This document shows positions 12,792-25,760 of a stretch of DNA of 64,000 nt, piece by piece. Source of the DNA: Onthophagus taurus (Eukaryota; Arthropoda; Insecta; Coleoptera; Scarabaeidae); the NCBI RefSeq assembly GCF_036711975.1, contig NC_091975.1, forward strand, positions 5,458,501 through 5,522,500. Direction: 5' to 3'. Position numbers and translations under genes: made by a program. Position 1 is the first letter of the stretch. Each line of letters begins with the position of its first letter. The notes below the pieces were generated by a model. It had not been told where the DNA came from. It searched no databases and was given only the letters and a program-made list of their open reading frames with translations.

Positions 12792-14405
12792 TTTGGTATT
12801 GGATTGTGTTTAGGGTGATTGTTCAAGTTTAAATGGTACAGCTCTCTAATGATTTTCGAATCCCGCGGATTACGGATTTACGTGTCCCACGTAAAACTGG
12901 GTGTGTATTTCGTGACCGACGATCCTCTTTTTATTAAAAATATAGATGAGGCAATCTAGACAATCTCGTATGTGCATGCATCACGTATACTCAACACGTT
13001 ATACTACAATTTAGTTTAAATTATTTAGTTACATTTATTTTTATAAAAAATTTAAAAATATACCACTTTGATACAAAACCAGGCAGCTTTTAACAATGCG
13101 AGGCAGAGCATTGCCTCGCATCGATACAAACTTGCATTAAGGTTAAAATAAATAAGTAAATTTTAAATGAAAATAAAAAAAAACGAATAATAATTAAATT
13201 GAAAATTATAACTTACCTTATCTTGTAGTTTACTGAAGTTCTCGGTTAAGGAAACTTGAACCCTTCAAAGGAATCGGAAACAATGATTCTTGATTGAATT
13301 TGAATAATTCTTCGGAATGGTATGCTGGACTAATTGGATCACGAACCAGTTTTCTTGTTTATTATTAAAATTGAATAATTTTAATCTTATCTTCTTATTT
13401 ATCTTATTAAATAAGTTTACTATTTTTGAGATTATGTCACAATGGTGATTGACAAGTAACCTAACTTTTGTTGTGGTTTTTTAAATGATCGCGGACAAAA
13501 TTAGCGTGCGCTCCTACTCACGTTCGAAATCACACTCAAATCCACTCAAATCTACCAGTTTCGTTTGTTTATTGCTAGAACGTTTTAAATAATCGATTAG
13601 ATTTGGTAAAGAATTGGTTAGATTCTTCAACTTGAAATTCGTAATTTAAATTTCCTCGGTATAGCCAACTTAAAAGTGTCAAATGTCACCATTTAAATTT
13701 TTTCAAAAATTATTGAAATTTCTATTTCAACAATATTTATATATGAAATGTTGTAGTTTTGTTGCATTAACTTTGTTTGTGCTGATTCCGGAACATTTTC
13801 TTTTAGTTATCAACGTCCAGCTTCAAAAATATATTCAAATATTTAATCTACAGATTTTCGTCCAATTCTTCATCAAAACTCTCATATGATGGATGGTTTT
13901 CGTTCTAGACATGCTAAGATTATCGTTTTCAATAGTTTCACCCGGACAAACATGAATTATAATAAGGAATTAATAAAAAATGAAATTTGAGGTTATGTCA
14001 CTGTCAAAATCCTACAAAATCACTTCGTATCAACTTTACATGGATTAAATAACAATAAAAAATGTAAACGGTCAACAATACATAATGAATCCATGTATTT
14101 ACAACATTTTATTAATACAAAAACAAATTTCGTAACCTCACCTACAATTAATATAATTATGTAAAATTTCAAAGAAAATAATGAATGACTTGGTTTGGTT
14201 GTATTATTACACTTTATTATATAATTAAACCGCAGCGAAGTAATCAATATTGTGTGTCAAATTTTCTAATAAAGGGATGTAAATTAAAAATATAATTATA
14301 TTATCAATTTATTAATTAAATTGTGTATAATAAATGCAAATAAAATCCAAGCTTATTTTTTCATAAATTTCCTTAAAGCTTCACCAAATTTTAACCAAAT
14401 AACAA
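12792..14405. other. Noncoding between IR gene and NARS
   Basis: AT-rich intergenic DNA carrying the IR promoter side and the NARS 3' side. A perfect hairpin ATGCGAGGCA / TGCCTCGCAT with a 6-nt loop lies at 13096-13121. GAGGTTATGT-type motifs occur at about 13,989 and, inverted, at 14,131. Small frames at 13,683 and 14,020 look like chance. Confidence 0.45.
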
Positions 14406-16553
14406 TTAAGGTTTACAATGATTCAAATATCTAGGATAAAGACAAACTTCTCGTATATGATATCTATTCAATAACCAACAAACAAATCTTTCCAATCCAA
14501 GCCCATAACCACCATGAGGACAAGTACCATATTTCCTTTGATCAGTATACCAGAAATAAGGTTTAGGATCAATTTCAGCTCCTTTATAAGCTTCCATCAA
14601 TTCATCAAAATCATAAATCCTCATTGATCCACCAACAATTTCCCCAACGTTCGGCAATAAAACATCAACGCTTTCCGTTAAACGACGATCTTCCGGGCAT
14701 TTCGACATATAAAAAGATTTAATTTCGGCCGGAAATCTACAAAGCATTATCGGCTTATTGATTTGATCGGTCATTTTTCGTTCGGGCATTTCCGGTATAT
14801 CTTCACCAAACTCGTAAAATGAACCATCTTCTTTAGTAATGTTGTTCTTTTTTAAATAATCGATTGCTTCCGAATAGTTCATTCGTAAAAAAGGTCGAGT
14901 TGGAACTTTAAAATCGGGGTTTAATTCATAAACAACATCTCCCAATGGTGATTTTAAAACGCGATCAACTACATCGCATATTAAATCTTCCAAACGATCC
15001 AATAAATCATCAAAAGTTATGAATGGACATTCAGCTTCAACATGAGTGTATCTAATTAAAAAAAATTGGAGTGTTAAAAATATTTAAGTTTTAAAGTTGT
15101 ACTCAAGGTTGTCAGGTCCAACGATTTATATTACAAAAATAATATAATAATTATTGTTAATAAAATCATAGCATTTTCAACTCGAATTGTAGGTTACTGT
15201 AAATGTCTCTATTACTTATATTTATACGCCGCTAGATGGCGCCAAAAATTACTTAACCTGTAATATTTTATTTCCTTTTAATTATATCACTTTTACATAC
15301 AAACGATTTTTTATGACATGGCTCACGACATTCTATACGTGTAACCTGGCAATCCTGGTTGTACTTACTCAGCTAAATGACGTCTTGTTCTACTTTGTTC
15401 TGCCCTAAAACTTTCTGCAATGCAAAAAACATCCCCCATTGAAGGTAAACAAGTTTCTAAATATAATTGGGATGATTGTGTTAAGTAAGCTTCTTCCCCA
15501 AAATAATCTAATTTAAACAAAGTGGACCCTCCTTCTACTTGTGTTTGTACAATTGAAGGTGGCGTTATTTCACAATAACCCCTATCAATGTAATGATCTC
15601 TAAATGCTTGCATCAAAATTGATCGCATTCTTAAAACTTTCGATGTATTTTCTCCTCTAACCATGATGTGACGGTTTTCAGCTTGAACATCTGGAAGAGC
15701 TTCTTCGTTTAAGATCGAATCAGCACCTCCTGGAGGAGCCAAACCTATTAATTCCCAATAATCAACTTGAAGTTCATGTCCACCAGGAGCCTAATAATAA
15801 TTTATTAAAAATGTATGCTTTTTATAACATTATTAAATACATACAGATTTTCCTTCAGGAACAGCAACCAATTTTCCATAAAGTTTAATACTTGATTCAG
15901 TAGATAAAACTAAAGCATCATAAGTTTGACAAAGCATATCGTTTAAAACACTTTGTAAAAACCCTGTTCCATCCCTCAATGTAATAAACATTAAAGATTT
16001 ACCCTGGCGACGAATTCTATGCACCCACCCATAAATAACCACCCTTTTATCTCTAAATTCTTTTCCTTGCATAATTTTAATCCTTTTCGCTTCAGGTAAA
16101 GATTTATCTTCACTTATAACCATTTTTTTAGCTTCTTCTAAATTCTTGCTTCTTCTTTCAGCATCTTCTTCTTCCTTTTTAGCTTTATCCGCATGCTTAT
16201 AATTTTCTCTTACCCATATCTTTTGGATTTTCTTCAATTGGGACTTAGCAGCAGGTTCAAATTTACTCCCATCTTCTTTGCTATCAACGAAAATCGTCGG
16301 AAATGGTTCAGCACCCGCAAATCTCATCGCTTGGAGAATCGTTTTGAATGGCGACGACTCCGTGCCTTTCCCCGTTTCATCCGAACCCGTCTTTTCAGAT
16401 GTGTAAATACCTAAATTAAATAAAAGGTGGATTTTAATTAAAATAGAATGATGCAAGTCTTAGCATAATTGAAAATGTTGCATCAGAATTGTTTTTTTGC
16501 ATAAAAAGTAAATTTTAACTTAAACGCTTACCATTTTTTGTATCCCCGGACAT
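14406..16553 (-). CDS. NARS1: Cytosolic asparaginyl-tRNA synthetase
   Basis: Four coding exons: 16553-16532, 16410-15845, 15790-15369 and 15051-14406, giving 551 residues, close to the roughly 550 of animal cytosolic AsnRS. The enzyme is class IIb and charges tRNA-Asn with asparagine using ATP. The N-terminus is the eukaryote-specific extension with a lysine/glutamate-rich segment. An OB-fold anticodon-binding domain follows ([16 protein letters not shown]). The catalytic core has class II motif 2 ([21 protein letters not shown] region, split by the last intron) and motif 3 ([12 protein letters not shown]), and the protein ends [11 protein letters not shown]. The first exon codes for only seven full residues. 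A CTCF-like site lies in the last intron. The gene is head-to-head with the SURF6 homologue. Confidence 0.96.
15232..15242 (+). promoter_or_regulatory. CTCF-like motif in NARS intron
   Basis: GCTAGATGGCGCC in the last NARS intron fits the core of the CTCF consensus (YAGRKGGCGC, fly AGRTGGCGC). Only the motif is seen; binding is inferred. Confidence 0.4.
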
Positions 16554-17020
16554 AATGGAGTTTTTTATTGATAATCTAAAAGGAAGTTTATTCAATGTCG
16601 AGTAATTGGTTCAGTACAATATGTTTTAACCGGTAAAATGTGGATTGCACTAAAAATTGCAAACGTCAAAATGACATTTAATGCAACTGTTGTGTGTATT
16701 GCCAACTTTAATGCTAAATTAACTGATTTCTAAAAAAGTTAAAAAGCTATAGTTGTTATTAATATTTTAATTTGAAACTAAGTTTTTAATTTTAATTATA
16801 TATGCAAAGAATTGTTATTATTTATGAATTAAATTGTGAGATATTATATTTTTTAAAACATACTTAACCTCACTTTAGTCGGCATTGATTAATGTTAGAA
16901 AGAGATAACAAAAATGGGAGAAGTGTAGTGTTGAAAAAAGATAACAAAATTTCTGTTTTTGTGTTCAATGCGTTAAATATTTGAAGCGAAAAACACGTGT
17001 GTATTAAAATTTATAACAAA
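16554..17020. promoter_or_regulatory. Head-to-head promoter, NARS / SURF6
   Basis: 467 bp separate the two start codons, so both promoters must lie here. A perfect CACGTG E-box at 16994-16999 is 22 nt before the SURF6 start codon, and an inverted GAGGTTA-type motif is at about 16,865. CACGTG near the transcription start is typical of Myc-driven ribosome-biogenesis genes, which fits SURF6. Confidence 0.55.
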
Positions 17021-18061
17021 ATGACTGAATTGAACAAAAAATCGAAACCGAAGTTGAATAAAGTTGAAAAAATTTTACAACGTGAAAATGTGTTTATTAA
17101 GGATTTATACAATGTTTTATGCCTCCCGACAATAAAAGAAGGTGAGTACATAAATGTTTCGATTAATTTTTGTTAATATTTATAAATCTAAAATAATAGA
17201 AAGAACATTTTAATTATTTTTTTAAATTACTTTTTTTTATTATAATAAATAAATTAATGACACATAAATGACATCTTGTTAAGCGCCACCTGTTGTTAAT
17301 GTAATAAAGTATTTTTTCAATTTGAATTTTCTAATTAAAGTATTTTTTTAGAAAATAATGAATTGGAGGATGATCTTTTATCAAAAAAACCAAATTTTAA
17401 TAATTCAAAAACGACGAGAGCTAAATCGTTGGTTGATTTGCAAGAAAGAATAAATAAATTAAAAAATAAGTCAAATTCGAATTATAAACAACAATTACAA
17501 AAGAAGCATTTAAAGAATCGACTTAAAAAGAAAATAAAACAAGAAAATAGAAATAAACAAACTAAAATTAAAAGCGAACCAACTATTAAATTAGAAAACG
17601 GAGATAATAAAGAATTAGAAAAAACGAAAACGATGGTATTTTCAAAGATTAATTTCGATGGATTAGGTAATCAAAAGAAGAAAAAAATGGAAAAAGATCC
17701 TAAAAAAATACTTGAAAAAGTTGAAGATGTAAATAAGAAAGTTGCTGAATTAAAATCGGTTGGAGAAACTAAAAAAGCAATTGAAATTCGGGAAAAAACC
17801 GCTTGGAAGAATGCTTTGGCTAAAGCGGAAGGAATTAAAGTTAAAGACGATCCGGTTTTATTAAAAAAATCGATTAAAAAGAATGAACAAAAAAAGAAAT
17901 CCAGCCAGAAGAAATGGGAAGCTAGAATTCAAGGTGTTGAAAAAGCGAAAGATGAACGACAGAAAAAACGCACGGAAAACATTGAAAAAAGACAGAAAGA
18001 GAAGAAGGTTACTAAATTAAAGAAAGCTGCGAAAAGAGGAAAAATCATTCCTGGATTTTAG
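17021..18061 (+). CDS. SURF6: SURF6 / Rrp14-like ribosome biogenesis protein
   Basis: Two exons, 17021-17141 and 17352-18061 (donor GTGAGT), 276 residues. SURF6 (Rrp14 in yeast) is a nucleolar, RNA-binding protein of early ribosomal subunit assembly. The product is extremely rich in lysine and glutamate. The C-terminal SURF6 domain is recognisable: MVFSKINFDG, then EIREKTAWKNALAKAEGIKV, then KDDPVLLKKSIKKNEQKKK and KKWEARIQGVEKAKDERQKK, ending in a basic tail with IIPGF. It is somewhat shorter than vertebrate SURF6. The start used is the first ATG of exon 1; the second exon alone has no in-frame ATG near its start, so the short first exon is needed. A CTCF-like motif lies in the intron. Confidence 0.88.
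17283..17295 (-). promoter_or_regulatory. CTCF-like motif in SURF6 intron
   Basis: On the minus strand the sequence reads AACAGGTGGCGCT, a good fit to the CTCF core (YAGRKGGCGC). It points toward the NARS-intron site 2 kb away. Binding is inferred only. Confidence 0.4.
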
Positions 18062-19995
18062 AATAATAAATTGATTTAATTTTGTTTTTATGTTTGAAGT
18101 AAAAAAAAATAAAATAAACGTTTTGATGATTTCTATTTTGGGTTATTTTCATTTCAAGTTATCAAAGTTGCGAAGTTGTGGAAAATTAATGAAAGTGGAG
18201 GTCACTTAAGTAATGCCCGAACGATCGCATAACCACTTTCTCCGCGGTCGACATATTTGCGTTTACGCGACTTCAGGAATTGGGTGTTCACGTAACTAAA
18301 CGGTCACCTTTTCATCTTTAAAAATATAAAAATTAAATCTGTTTTAATGTGATGACAAAAGTTGTTTTTAAACAACATGTAAATTGTATACTTTAGAATC
18401 TATTCATCATTATCTTTACTTCCTTTTACTATATATCCATCTTCAGTACTTAGCTTGTGTTATGCTGACAACAACTGCTTTCTTTGCACACCCAATCCTA
18501 TTCACTCATGGCCTCTAACTCCGTTTCCAAACTTTTTATATCAAGACTTCTAAACAGCTAAGTGTGAATAGATCCAGTTCATGCCCCAAACCCTTTCTTG
18601 AAATTTCTACTGGCGTACTAAGCATTACTGGTTGAATTACTTCTTTTTGTCATGTACAAGCTAATAGTAGAGATTGTTTAGTAATAGGCCCAGAATAAAT
18701 GCAAAATACAGCAAACAGCTTTCGGAGTAGTTGTAACAACCACATCTTCAACTTAAAGCCGATCCCAGTCACGTTGATGGTGAAAGGGAATCTTGAAGAT
18801 ATTTATTTTAATCGTAATCTATTCAGGAAAACGTTATCACCGAGTGTTAAAAAGGACACCATGGAAGAGTGTTGTAAGAATTATGTATCTTTGGATACTT
18901 AATTTGGTATAGATTTTTTTATAAGAATAAAGAAAGTTTCTTGATAGTAATTTTGGGTTTTCCAGAATGTTACGACACCGAATTAAGGTTGGGCTGTATT
19001 TCACAATCGATATTAACACGCAAAATTTCATCGGTAAACAATTTCCCAATTTCTTTTTTTTTTGTTAAAGTATCTATCTTTATCTATCCATTTAGATAGA
19101 ATCTGATTTGAATTAAGATGCAAACTCTTCATTTTAAGAGACAACCATTAGGTGGAAGGAAATATTTACACTTTCTCTCTCTACTCTTTAGCGAATTTGT
19201 TACGAAACAAAACAAGTTTTCTTATAATTTAGATAAAAAAAAGTTTTTAAAATTATGATGTTGATCTGGTTTTTGAAATCTTAAGTATTGAGTAATACAG
19301 AAATAGCTGTTGTTTGGTGACCTGTAGAAGAAAATGTCAACTAGGTACCCAATTTCACTTTCTATGGGGACCTGTTACACGTCCTCGACACGAGAACACG
19401 GCCGGAGAGGAAGAGAAGAAAGTTTACCGAGACGATAATTTCTAAGGAGAGTTAACGTAATATATTACGCAATTCTTTTATTGAAGATAAAATCCTATTT
19501 AAAAAAATAATTTGATCCAATTTAATCAAATTATCTTCGTTGTAACTCTTTAATCAATAATTTATATCACAAAATTTTGAGTTATATGAAAAATCCTTAA
19601 AAATAGAAATCTCTTGTATAATCCTACATAGTAAGGATTTTCTCTTCCTCTACATTTTTTCTCCACCACCAAAAAAAAGAATAAAATAAACACAATACAT
19701 TCAAAACATCGAGTTTGAGTTTTAATTCTTAGGTTTTACCACCACGCAACTGAACAAGATCATGTGGTGGGAAAGCTTCTCCTTGGTCAAACTCCCAAGA
19801 AATGATTGAGAAAAGATTCGCGATTCGAACGTTGACCAAGTTGAAAGTGGAGAACGTGCCCTGTTTTATATTTACAGTGTATTTATGGTTTTTGAAAAAA
19901 TGATTGAAGTGATTTTAAAGCAATACACAACATAAAAATAATTTTTGCTAAAAAAATAGTTATTTTAAACTTTTTTATTTAATTAAACCGCAAAA
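18062..19995. other. Noncoding between SURF6 and NRF-6-like gene
   Basis: About 1.9 kb. SURF6 polyadenylation-type AATAAA runs lie just after its stop codon, at about 18,110. The remainder is AT-rich with small GC-rich patches at about 18,210-18,300 and 19,370-19,430 and no recognisable gene. The end must hold the promoter of the downstream gene. Confidence 0.45.
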
Positions 19996-22900
19996 ATGAA
20001 AGTGACAAAATCGAATATTCTTTTAACATGTTTCTCATTACTAGTGAATTTAAAATTTATATCCCCAGTAGAAACATCATTATCGAGTACACCAAAATAT
20101 GTTTCATATAATTCGTCGGATTTATCTTATCTTTCAAACGGAATACAATTTCCCGCACCGGAAGCCACCGAAGTACCAACCGTTGATTTAAGAGAAATCG
20201 AAAATCTTTCAGAAATGGAATGGTTTGATCGATTGTACGATCATCATTATTGGGGGGACAGAGTAAAGCTTCTTTCGGATCCTCTCTGCCAAAAGGACAT
20301 GGGGATTTACCTAGAGGCATTGAAGAACGGCACTTCCTGGGCTGCCAAGAGTAAGAAAACACTTTCACTAAGAAACTCGATAATGTCGTGTGTTACAAAA
20401 CTCGTTCAGATGACGATGTGTTAAAATTTTATAATAAAAAAATACTTGTATCAGCTAAAAACAATATTTTGTGTCATTTTTTCTTCTTTTGAGATCTCTT
20501 GCAAATAATTCTTTCCCAGCCTGGCTTCTTGGAATGAAAAATCGTTGATAAAGTTACTTATCATTCCAGATTTATATCATTATGATAGTTGCTTCCTTTT
20601 CTAAGCCCTGTAAATAATTACTTCTTCCATGAACAACTTGGTAGTTCATTAGATTGACTTGAACTGTGCAATGTGTTCATGCAGTCAGTACGAGAAAGTG
20701 TGACCACGATTGAGGTCACAATAACATGCAGTTAATGTTATTTATAAAGATGAAGTTAGTACATTTTTGAAAATTCCATGATGACTTGTAGTTTTTGACC
20801 TGAATCGAATTTTTTGAATGTCTAAATTTCTTGGATTAAGTTACAAAAATTGTAGGAAATCGATTTTATGGAAAATATTTATGAAATTTTCACCAATTGT
20901 GAATTAAAGTATGTACTTTTTGATGGTGAAGTCTGTTTCGAATCTTCACATTTAGTTCTTGAGATTTCTGAACTCAATCGAAATTGCTACTAAATTTAAC
21001 TTTTCTTAGGTTGAGTTTAAAAATTTACAAAAAATCGATTTATCAGGATATATTTACAAAATTTTGATAAATTATTAATTAATGCACGTTCTTTTTAATG
21101 GTGAAGTCCTTTTTGTAAAATCACTTTTAGTTTTTGAGATACACATCTTTAAACTGAATCGAAATTTCTAGAGAAATCTTGGATTTTTTGATGGAGTTTT
21201 ATGATTTGTAAGAAACGATTTCCCGGAAAATATTTATGAAATTTTCACCAATTATTAATTAAACCGTATATTTTTCATTGGTGAAGTCCGTTTTACAAAA
21301 TCATTTGTTGTTCTTGAGATATAAGTTTTTGAACTGAATCGAAATTTTTACTAAATTTAACTTTTCTTGGGTTGAGTTTAAAAATTTACAAAAAATCGAT
21401 TTATCAGGATATATTTACAAAATTTTGATAAATTATTAATTAAAGCACGTTCTTTTTAATGGTGAAGTCCTTTTTGTAAAATCACTTTTAGTTTTTGAGA
21501 TACACATCTTTAAACTGAATCGAAATTTCTAGAGAAATCTTGGATTTATTGATGGAGTTTTATGTTTTTTAAGAAACGATTTCCCGGAAAATATTTATGA
21601 AATTTTCACCAATTATTAATTAAACCGTATATTTTTCATTGGTGAAGTCCGTTTTACAAAATCATTTCTTGTTCTTGAGATATAAATTTTTGAACTAAAC
21701 CGAAATTTTTGCTAAATTTAACTTTTCTTAGGTTGAGTTTAAAAATTTACAAAAAATCGATTTATCAGGATATATTTACAAAATTTGGATAAATTATTAA
21801 TTAAAGCACGTTCTTTTTAATGGTGAAGTCCTTTTTGTAAAATCACTTTTACTTTTTGAGATTCACATCTTTAAACTGAATCGAAATTTCTAGAGAAATC
21901 TTGGATTTTTTGATGGAGTTTTATGATTTGTAAGAAACGATTTCCCGGAAAATATTTATGAAATTTTCACCAATTATTAATTAAACCGTATATTTTTCAT
22001 TGGTGAAGTCCGTTTTACAAAATCATTTCTTGTTCTTGAGATATAAATTTTTGAACTAAATCGAAATTTTTACTAAATTTAACTTTTCTTAGGTTGAGTT
22101 TAAAAATTTACAAAAAATCGATTTATCAGGATATATTTACAAAATTTGGATAAATTATTAATTAAAGCACGTTCTTTTTAATGGTGAAGTCCTTTTTGTA
22201 AAATCACTTTTACTTTTTGAGATTCACATCTTTAAACTGAATCGAAATTTCTAGAGAAATCTTGGATTTTTTTATGGAGTTTTATGATTTGTAAGAAACG
22301 ATTTCCCGGAAAATATTTATGAAATTTTCACCAATTATTAATCAAACCGTATATTTTTCATTGGTGAAGTCCGTTTTACAAAATCATTTGTTGTTCTTGA
22401 GATATAAATTTTATAACTAAATCGAAATTTTTACTAAATTTAACTTTTCTTAGGTTGAGTTTAAAAATTTACAAAAAATCGATTTATCAGGATATATTTA
22501 CAAAATTTCGATAAATTATTAATTAAAGCATGTTCTTTTTAATGGTGAAATTCGTTTTTAAAAATCTCGTTTAGTTTTTGAGATACACATCTTTAAACTG
22601 AATCGAAATTTCTAGAGAAATCTTGGATTTTTTGATGGAGTTTTATGATTTGTAAGAAACGATTTCCCGGAAAATATTTATGAAATTTTCACCAATTATT
22701 AATTAAACCGTATATTTTTCATTGGTGAAGTCCGTTTTACAAAATCATTTGTTGTTCTTGAGATATAAGTTTTTGAACTGAATCGAAATTTTTACTAAAT
22801 TTAACTTTTCTTAGGTTGAGTTTAAAAATTTACAAAAAATCGATTTATCAGGATATATATACAAACTTTTCATAAATTATTAATTGAAGCATGTTCTTTT

Positions 22901-25638
22901 TAATGGTGAAATCCGTTTTGTAAAATCACTTTTAGATTTTGAGATACACATTTTTAAACTGAATCGAAATTTCTAGAATTTTTTTTGATGGAGTTTTATG
23001 ATTTATGAGAAAACGAAATTTTCACCAATTATCAATTAAAGTATTTACTTATTAATATTGAACTCCATTTTTAATGCATATTTTTGAATTTTCTCATTAA
23101 ATTTTTTAGTGTTTGATTCATCTGGACGTTATAACAGCCAATTTTTCTTCGGGAATGATTTTTGGATGGGTTCAAGCACTTCTTGTTGGGATTTAACAAT
23201 AAACGCTACATATAGCGACGTATCCCCGTTTGAATTAACTTTTTACGTTATCAAAGTGAGAATTAATATAAACGAAGAATTAACACCAGTGGTAATTGAA
23301 CGAAAAAGAATTTTTTAATTTCAATTTATTTATGTCGTATTTTAGACAAGACAATTAAATATTGGTCAATGTTTACCAAAATCGTGTAAAACCAGCGACG
23401 TTCGATCATTATTAATCCAAGAAAAATCTCGAGCCACATCTTTAAGTGTTGTGGATGTTAGGCCAGTACCTGGAGATTACTCAGTTTTGACAGATGTTAC
23501 GTTCTACATACTCAGGTAAAAATCTTATGTAATTTAACTTTTAATAAATCGTTACTTTTCTTCTTGACCCAAATTTTCACTTCCTATATGAACTACTTAA
23601 GCTGTATTTACGTTGATTTACGTAATAAGTTTTTTTCTTTAATTAAAAAAAGAATTGTTTTAATTTTTTTGACCTATTTTAAAACGGAAAAGTTGTTAAA
23701 TAAAAATTATTTTAGCAATAATAAAAGGAAACGGTTTATTTGAAAGTAAGAATTTCGTGCGCATTGAACAACATTGCACACAAGCTAGTTTGCAAATCGG
23801 TATTATGCAAGATATTTCACAATATAATCGGTGGAATAAATTTCACTTCTTGTAATTAATATCTTAATTGAAGGATAATGTTATATTTATTATATATATG
23901 TCATTTTATTTTTGTAGTGGAATCTCTACGGTAATTATAGCTCTTATTATAACAGCGACAATCGTCGAAATTGTTCATATTCAAAGAAAACAGAATCACG
24001 AAAGTAACAACAATTTAGAAAATGGAAAAGGAGTTAGCAAAAGTTCCAACCAAGAACTTAAAACAAGTAATGAAATAAATATAATTATAAATATTAAATT
24101 AATATTTTTTTGTTGTAGATTTCTTAATAAAACTTTTATTATGTTTTGGATTTAGAGAGAACTCGCGAAGAATATTGAGCGTCGATCGTTTAACAGACGA
24201 AAGTATAAAATGTATCCACGGTTTACGATTTTTTTCAATCGCCTGGATAATTTTAGTTCATACTTATTTAGAAGTTTTCGCGATAGCTGAAAATAAAACG
24301 TTTAGAACTGTAACCGAACGATCTTTTTTATACCAAACGATATCGAACGCAACGTTTTCCGTCGACACTTTCTTTTTTATAAGCGGCCTTTTAGTAACAA
24401 TCTTATATTTTCGTCAAACGAAGAAAAAAACCGAAGAAAAAAAATCTAAAGACAACTTGTTTTTGGGGGAATTTACAAAGTTCTTAATGATGGTTCTTTA
24501 TCGATTTTTACGATTAACTCCGGCTTATCTTTTTGTTTTGGGCGTAAACGAATTAGTATTAAAATATTCACATAATAATTCCGTTTTTTCACCAGCAATG
24601 ATCGATCATTTTACTTGTGGAAGTTATTGGTGGCGAAATGCTTTGTATATTAATAACTTTTTTCCACAATCGGAATTTTGTATGCTTTGGTCTTGGTACA
24701 TTGCTAATGATACGCAATTTTATCTATTAGCTATTTTACTTTTGCCATTTGCTATAAGGTAAAAAATCTTTGAATCTTTTTAATTGAATAATTAATTTGT
24801 TTTTTTTTTTTATTGATAGAAGTAAAACGTTTAAATGGGTATCAGGAATAATTATAACATTCCTAATAACTTCCTGGATAGCGACGTTTATTATTGCTAT
24901 GCAATATAATTATATAGCGAGAGTTGAAGAACCGTTTGCTCTTTTTGATCAACTTTACGATAAACCTTGGTTAAGAATTGGGCCGTATTTAATCGGAATG
25001 ATAACCGGATATTTCTTGTTTAAAACGAATGGAAAATTAAACGTTTCTTTTTATTTATCAACTGCAGCTTGGATTGTTTCTTTGGCGATCATTCTAAGTT
25101 TAGTTTATGGATTGGGAAGTAAAGGTTTAACAACACCTTTATCGGCAGTTTATGTATTTGAAATTTGATTTTAAAATTAATTAATTTTAAAAACAACAAC
25201 ATTTTAGGCCGCTTTTGGACACACAGCGTGGGGATTATCACTTGCTTGGATAACGATAGCTTGTTGTTGGGGTTATGCAGGTCCAATAAGCTCTATATTA
25301 AATTTTAGGGGATTTCTACCACTGAGTAGACTCACTTATTGCGCTTATTTAATTCATCCAGTTATTATGGTTTTTGTTAGTTTTAAAATGGATGGACCAA
25401 TACATATACACAACATTATGATTGTAAGATAACATATTTACACCTCTTTTTGTACAATAACTTTTTTATTTTTTTATTTCAGTTTGTAACATTCTTAGGA
25501 AACTTAGTAACATCCTTCATGGTGTCATTCTTAATTTCCGTGGCTTATGAAGCTCCAATCGTTCAAATTTTAAAAGTTTTACTCAGCCCATCATCTTCAC
25601 CATCATCCAAAGAAAATACTAGTTTATCTGCTCATTAA
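19996..25638 (+). CDS. NRF-6-like membrane acyltransferase (acyltransferase 3 family)
   Basis: Eight exons: 19996-20350, 23110-23255, 23346-23515, 23918-24066, 24119-24758, 24820-25153, 25208-25423 and 25483-25638; 721 residues. The family (nose resistant to fluoxetine in nematodes and many insect paralogues) is a multipass protein with a lumenal N-terminal NRF domain and a C-terminal acyltransferase-3 domain; the substrates are poorly known, with lipid transport or acylation suggested. Visible marks are a signal peptide, a typical WAAKMFDSSGR turn created by the exon 1/2 junction, cysteine pairs including GQCLPKSC, a first membrane segment (GISTVIIALIITATIVEI), then CIHGLRFFSIAWIILVHTY (HGLR start of the acyltransferase domain), VDTFFFISGLL, YRFLRLTPAY and repeated hydrophobic helices. 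Exon 2 must end at AAA before GTGAGA because the frame stops soon after. Intron 1 is 2.76 kb and mostly satellite. Confidence 0.93.
20780..23045 (+). repeat. 361-bp dimeric satellite array in intron
   Basis: About six tandem units of 361 bp (recurring start at 21061, 21422, 21783, 22144 and 22505, then 22865 after a 360-bp step). Each unit consists of two related halves of about 180 bp. Both halves share TGGTGAAGTCC, TGAACTGAATCGAAATTT and a TTATTAATTAA segment, but they differ elsewhere (one has AACGATTTCCCGGAAAAT, the other AAATCGATTTATCAGGAT). It is therefore a two-monomer higher-order repeat. Inner units are nearly identical; the first monomer (20,780-20,960) and the last (22,870-23,045) are diverged, as expected from unequal exchange. 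The array fills most of intron 1 of the acyltransferase gene. Confidence 0.92.
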
Positions 25639-25760
25639 ATTTAATTTAGTTATTAATGTATTATAAGAACTGAGATATTAAAAATTCTTTTTTATACATT
25701 TATTAATCTTGTTATGACTAATAGTGTCTATTTTTTACTAATTTATCCTTCTTTCAATTT

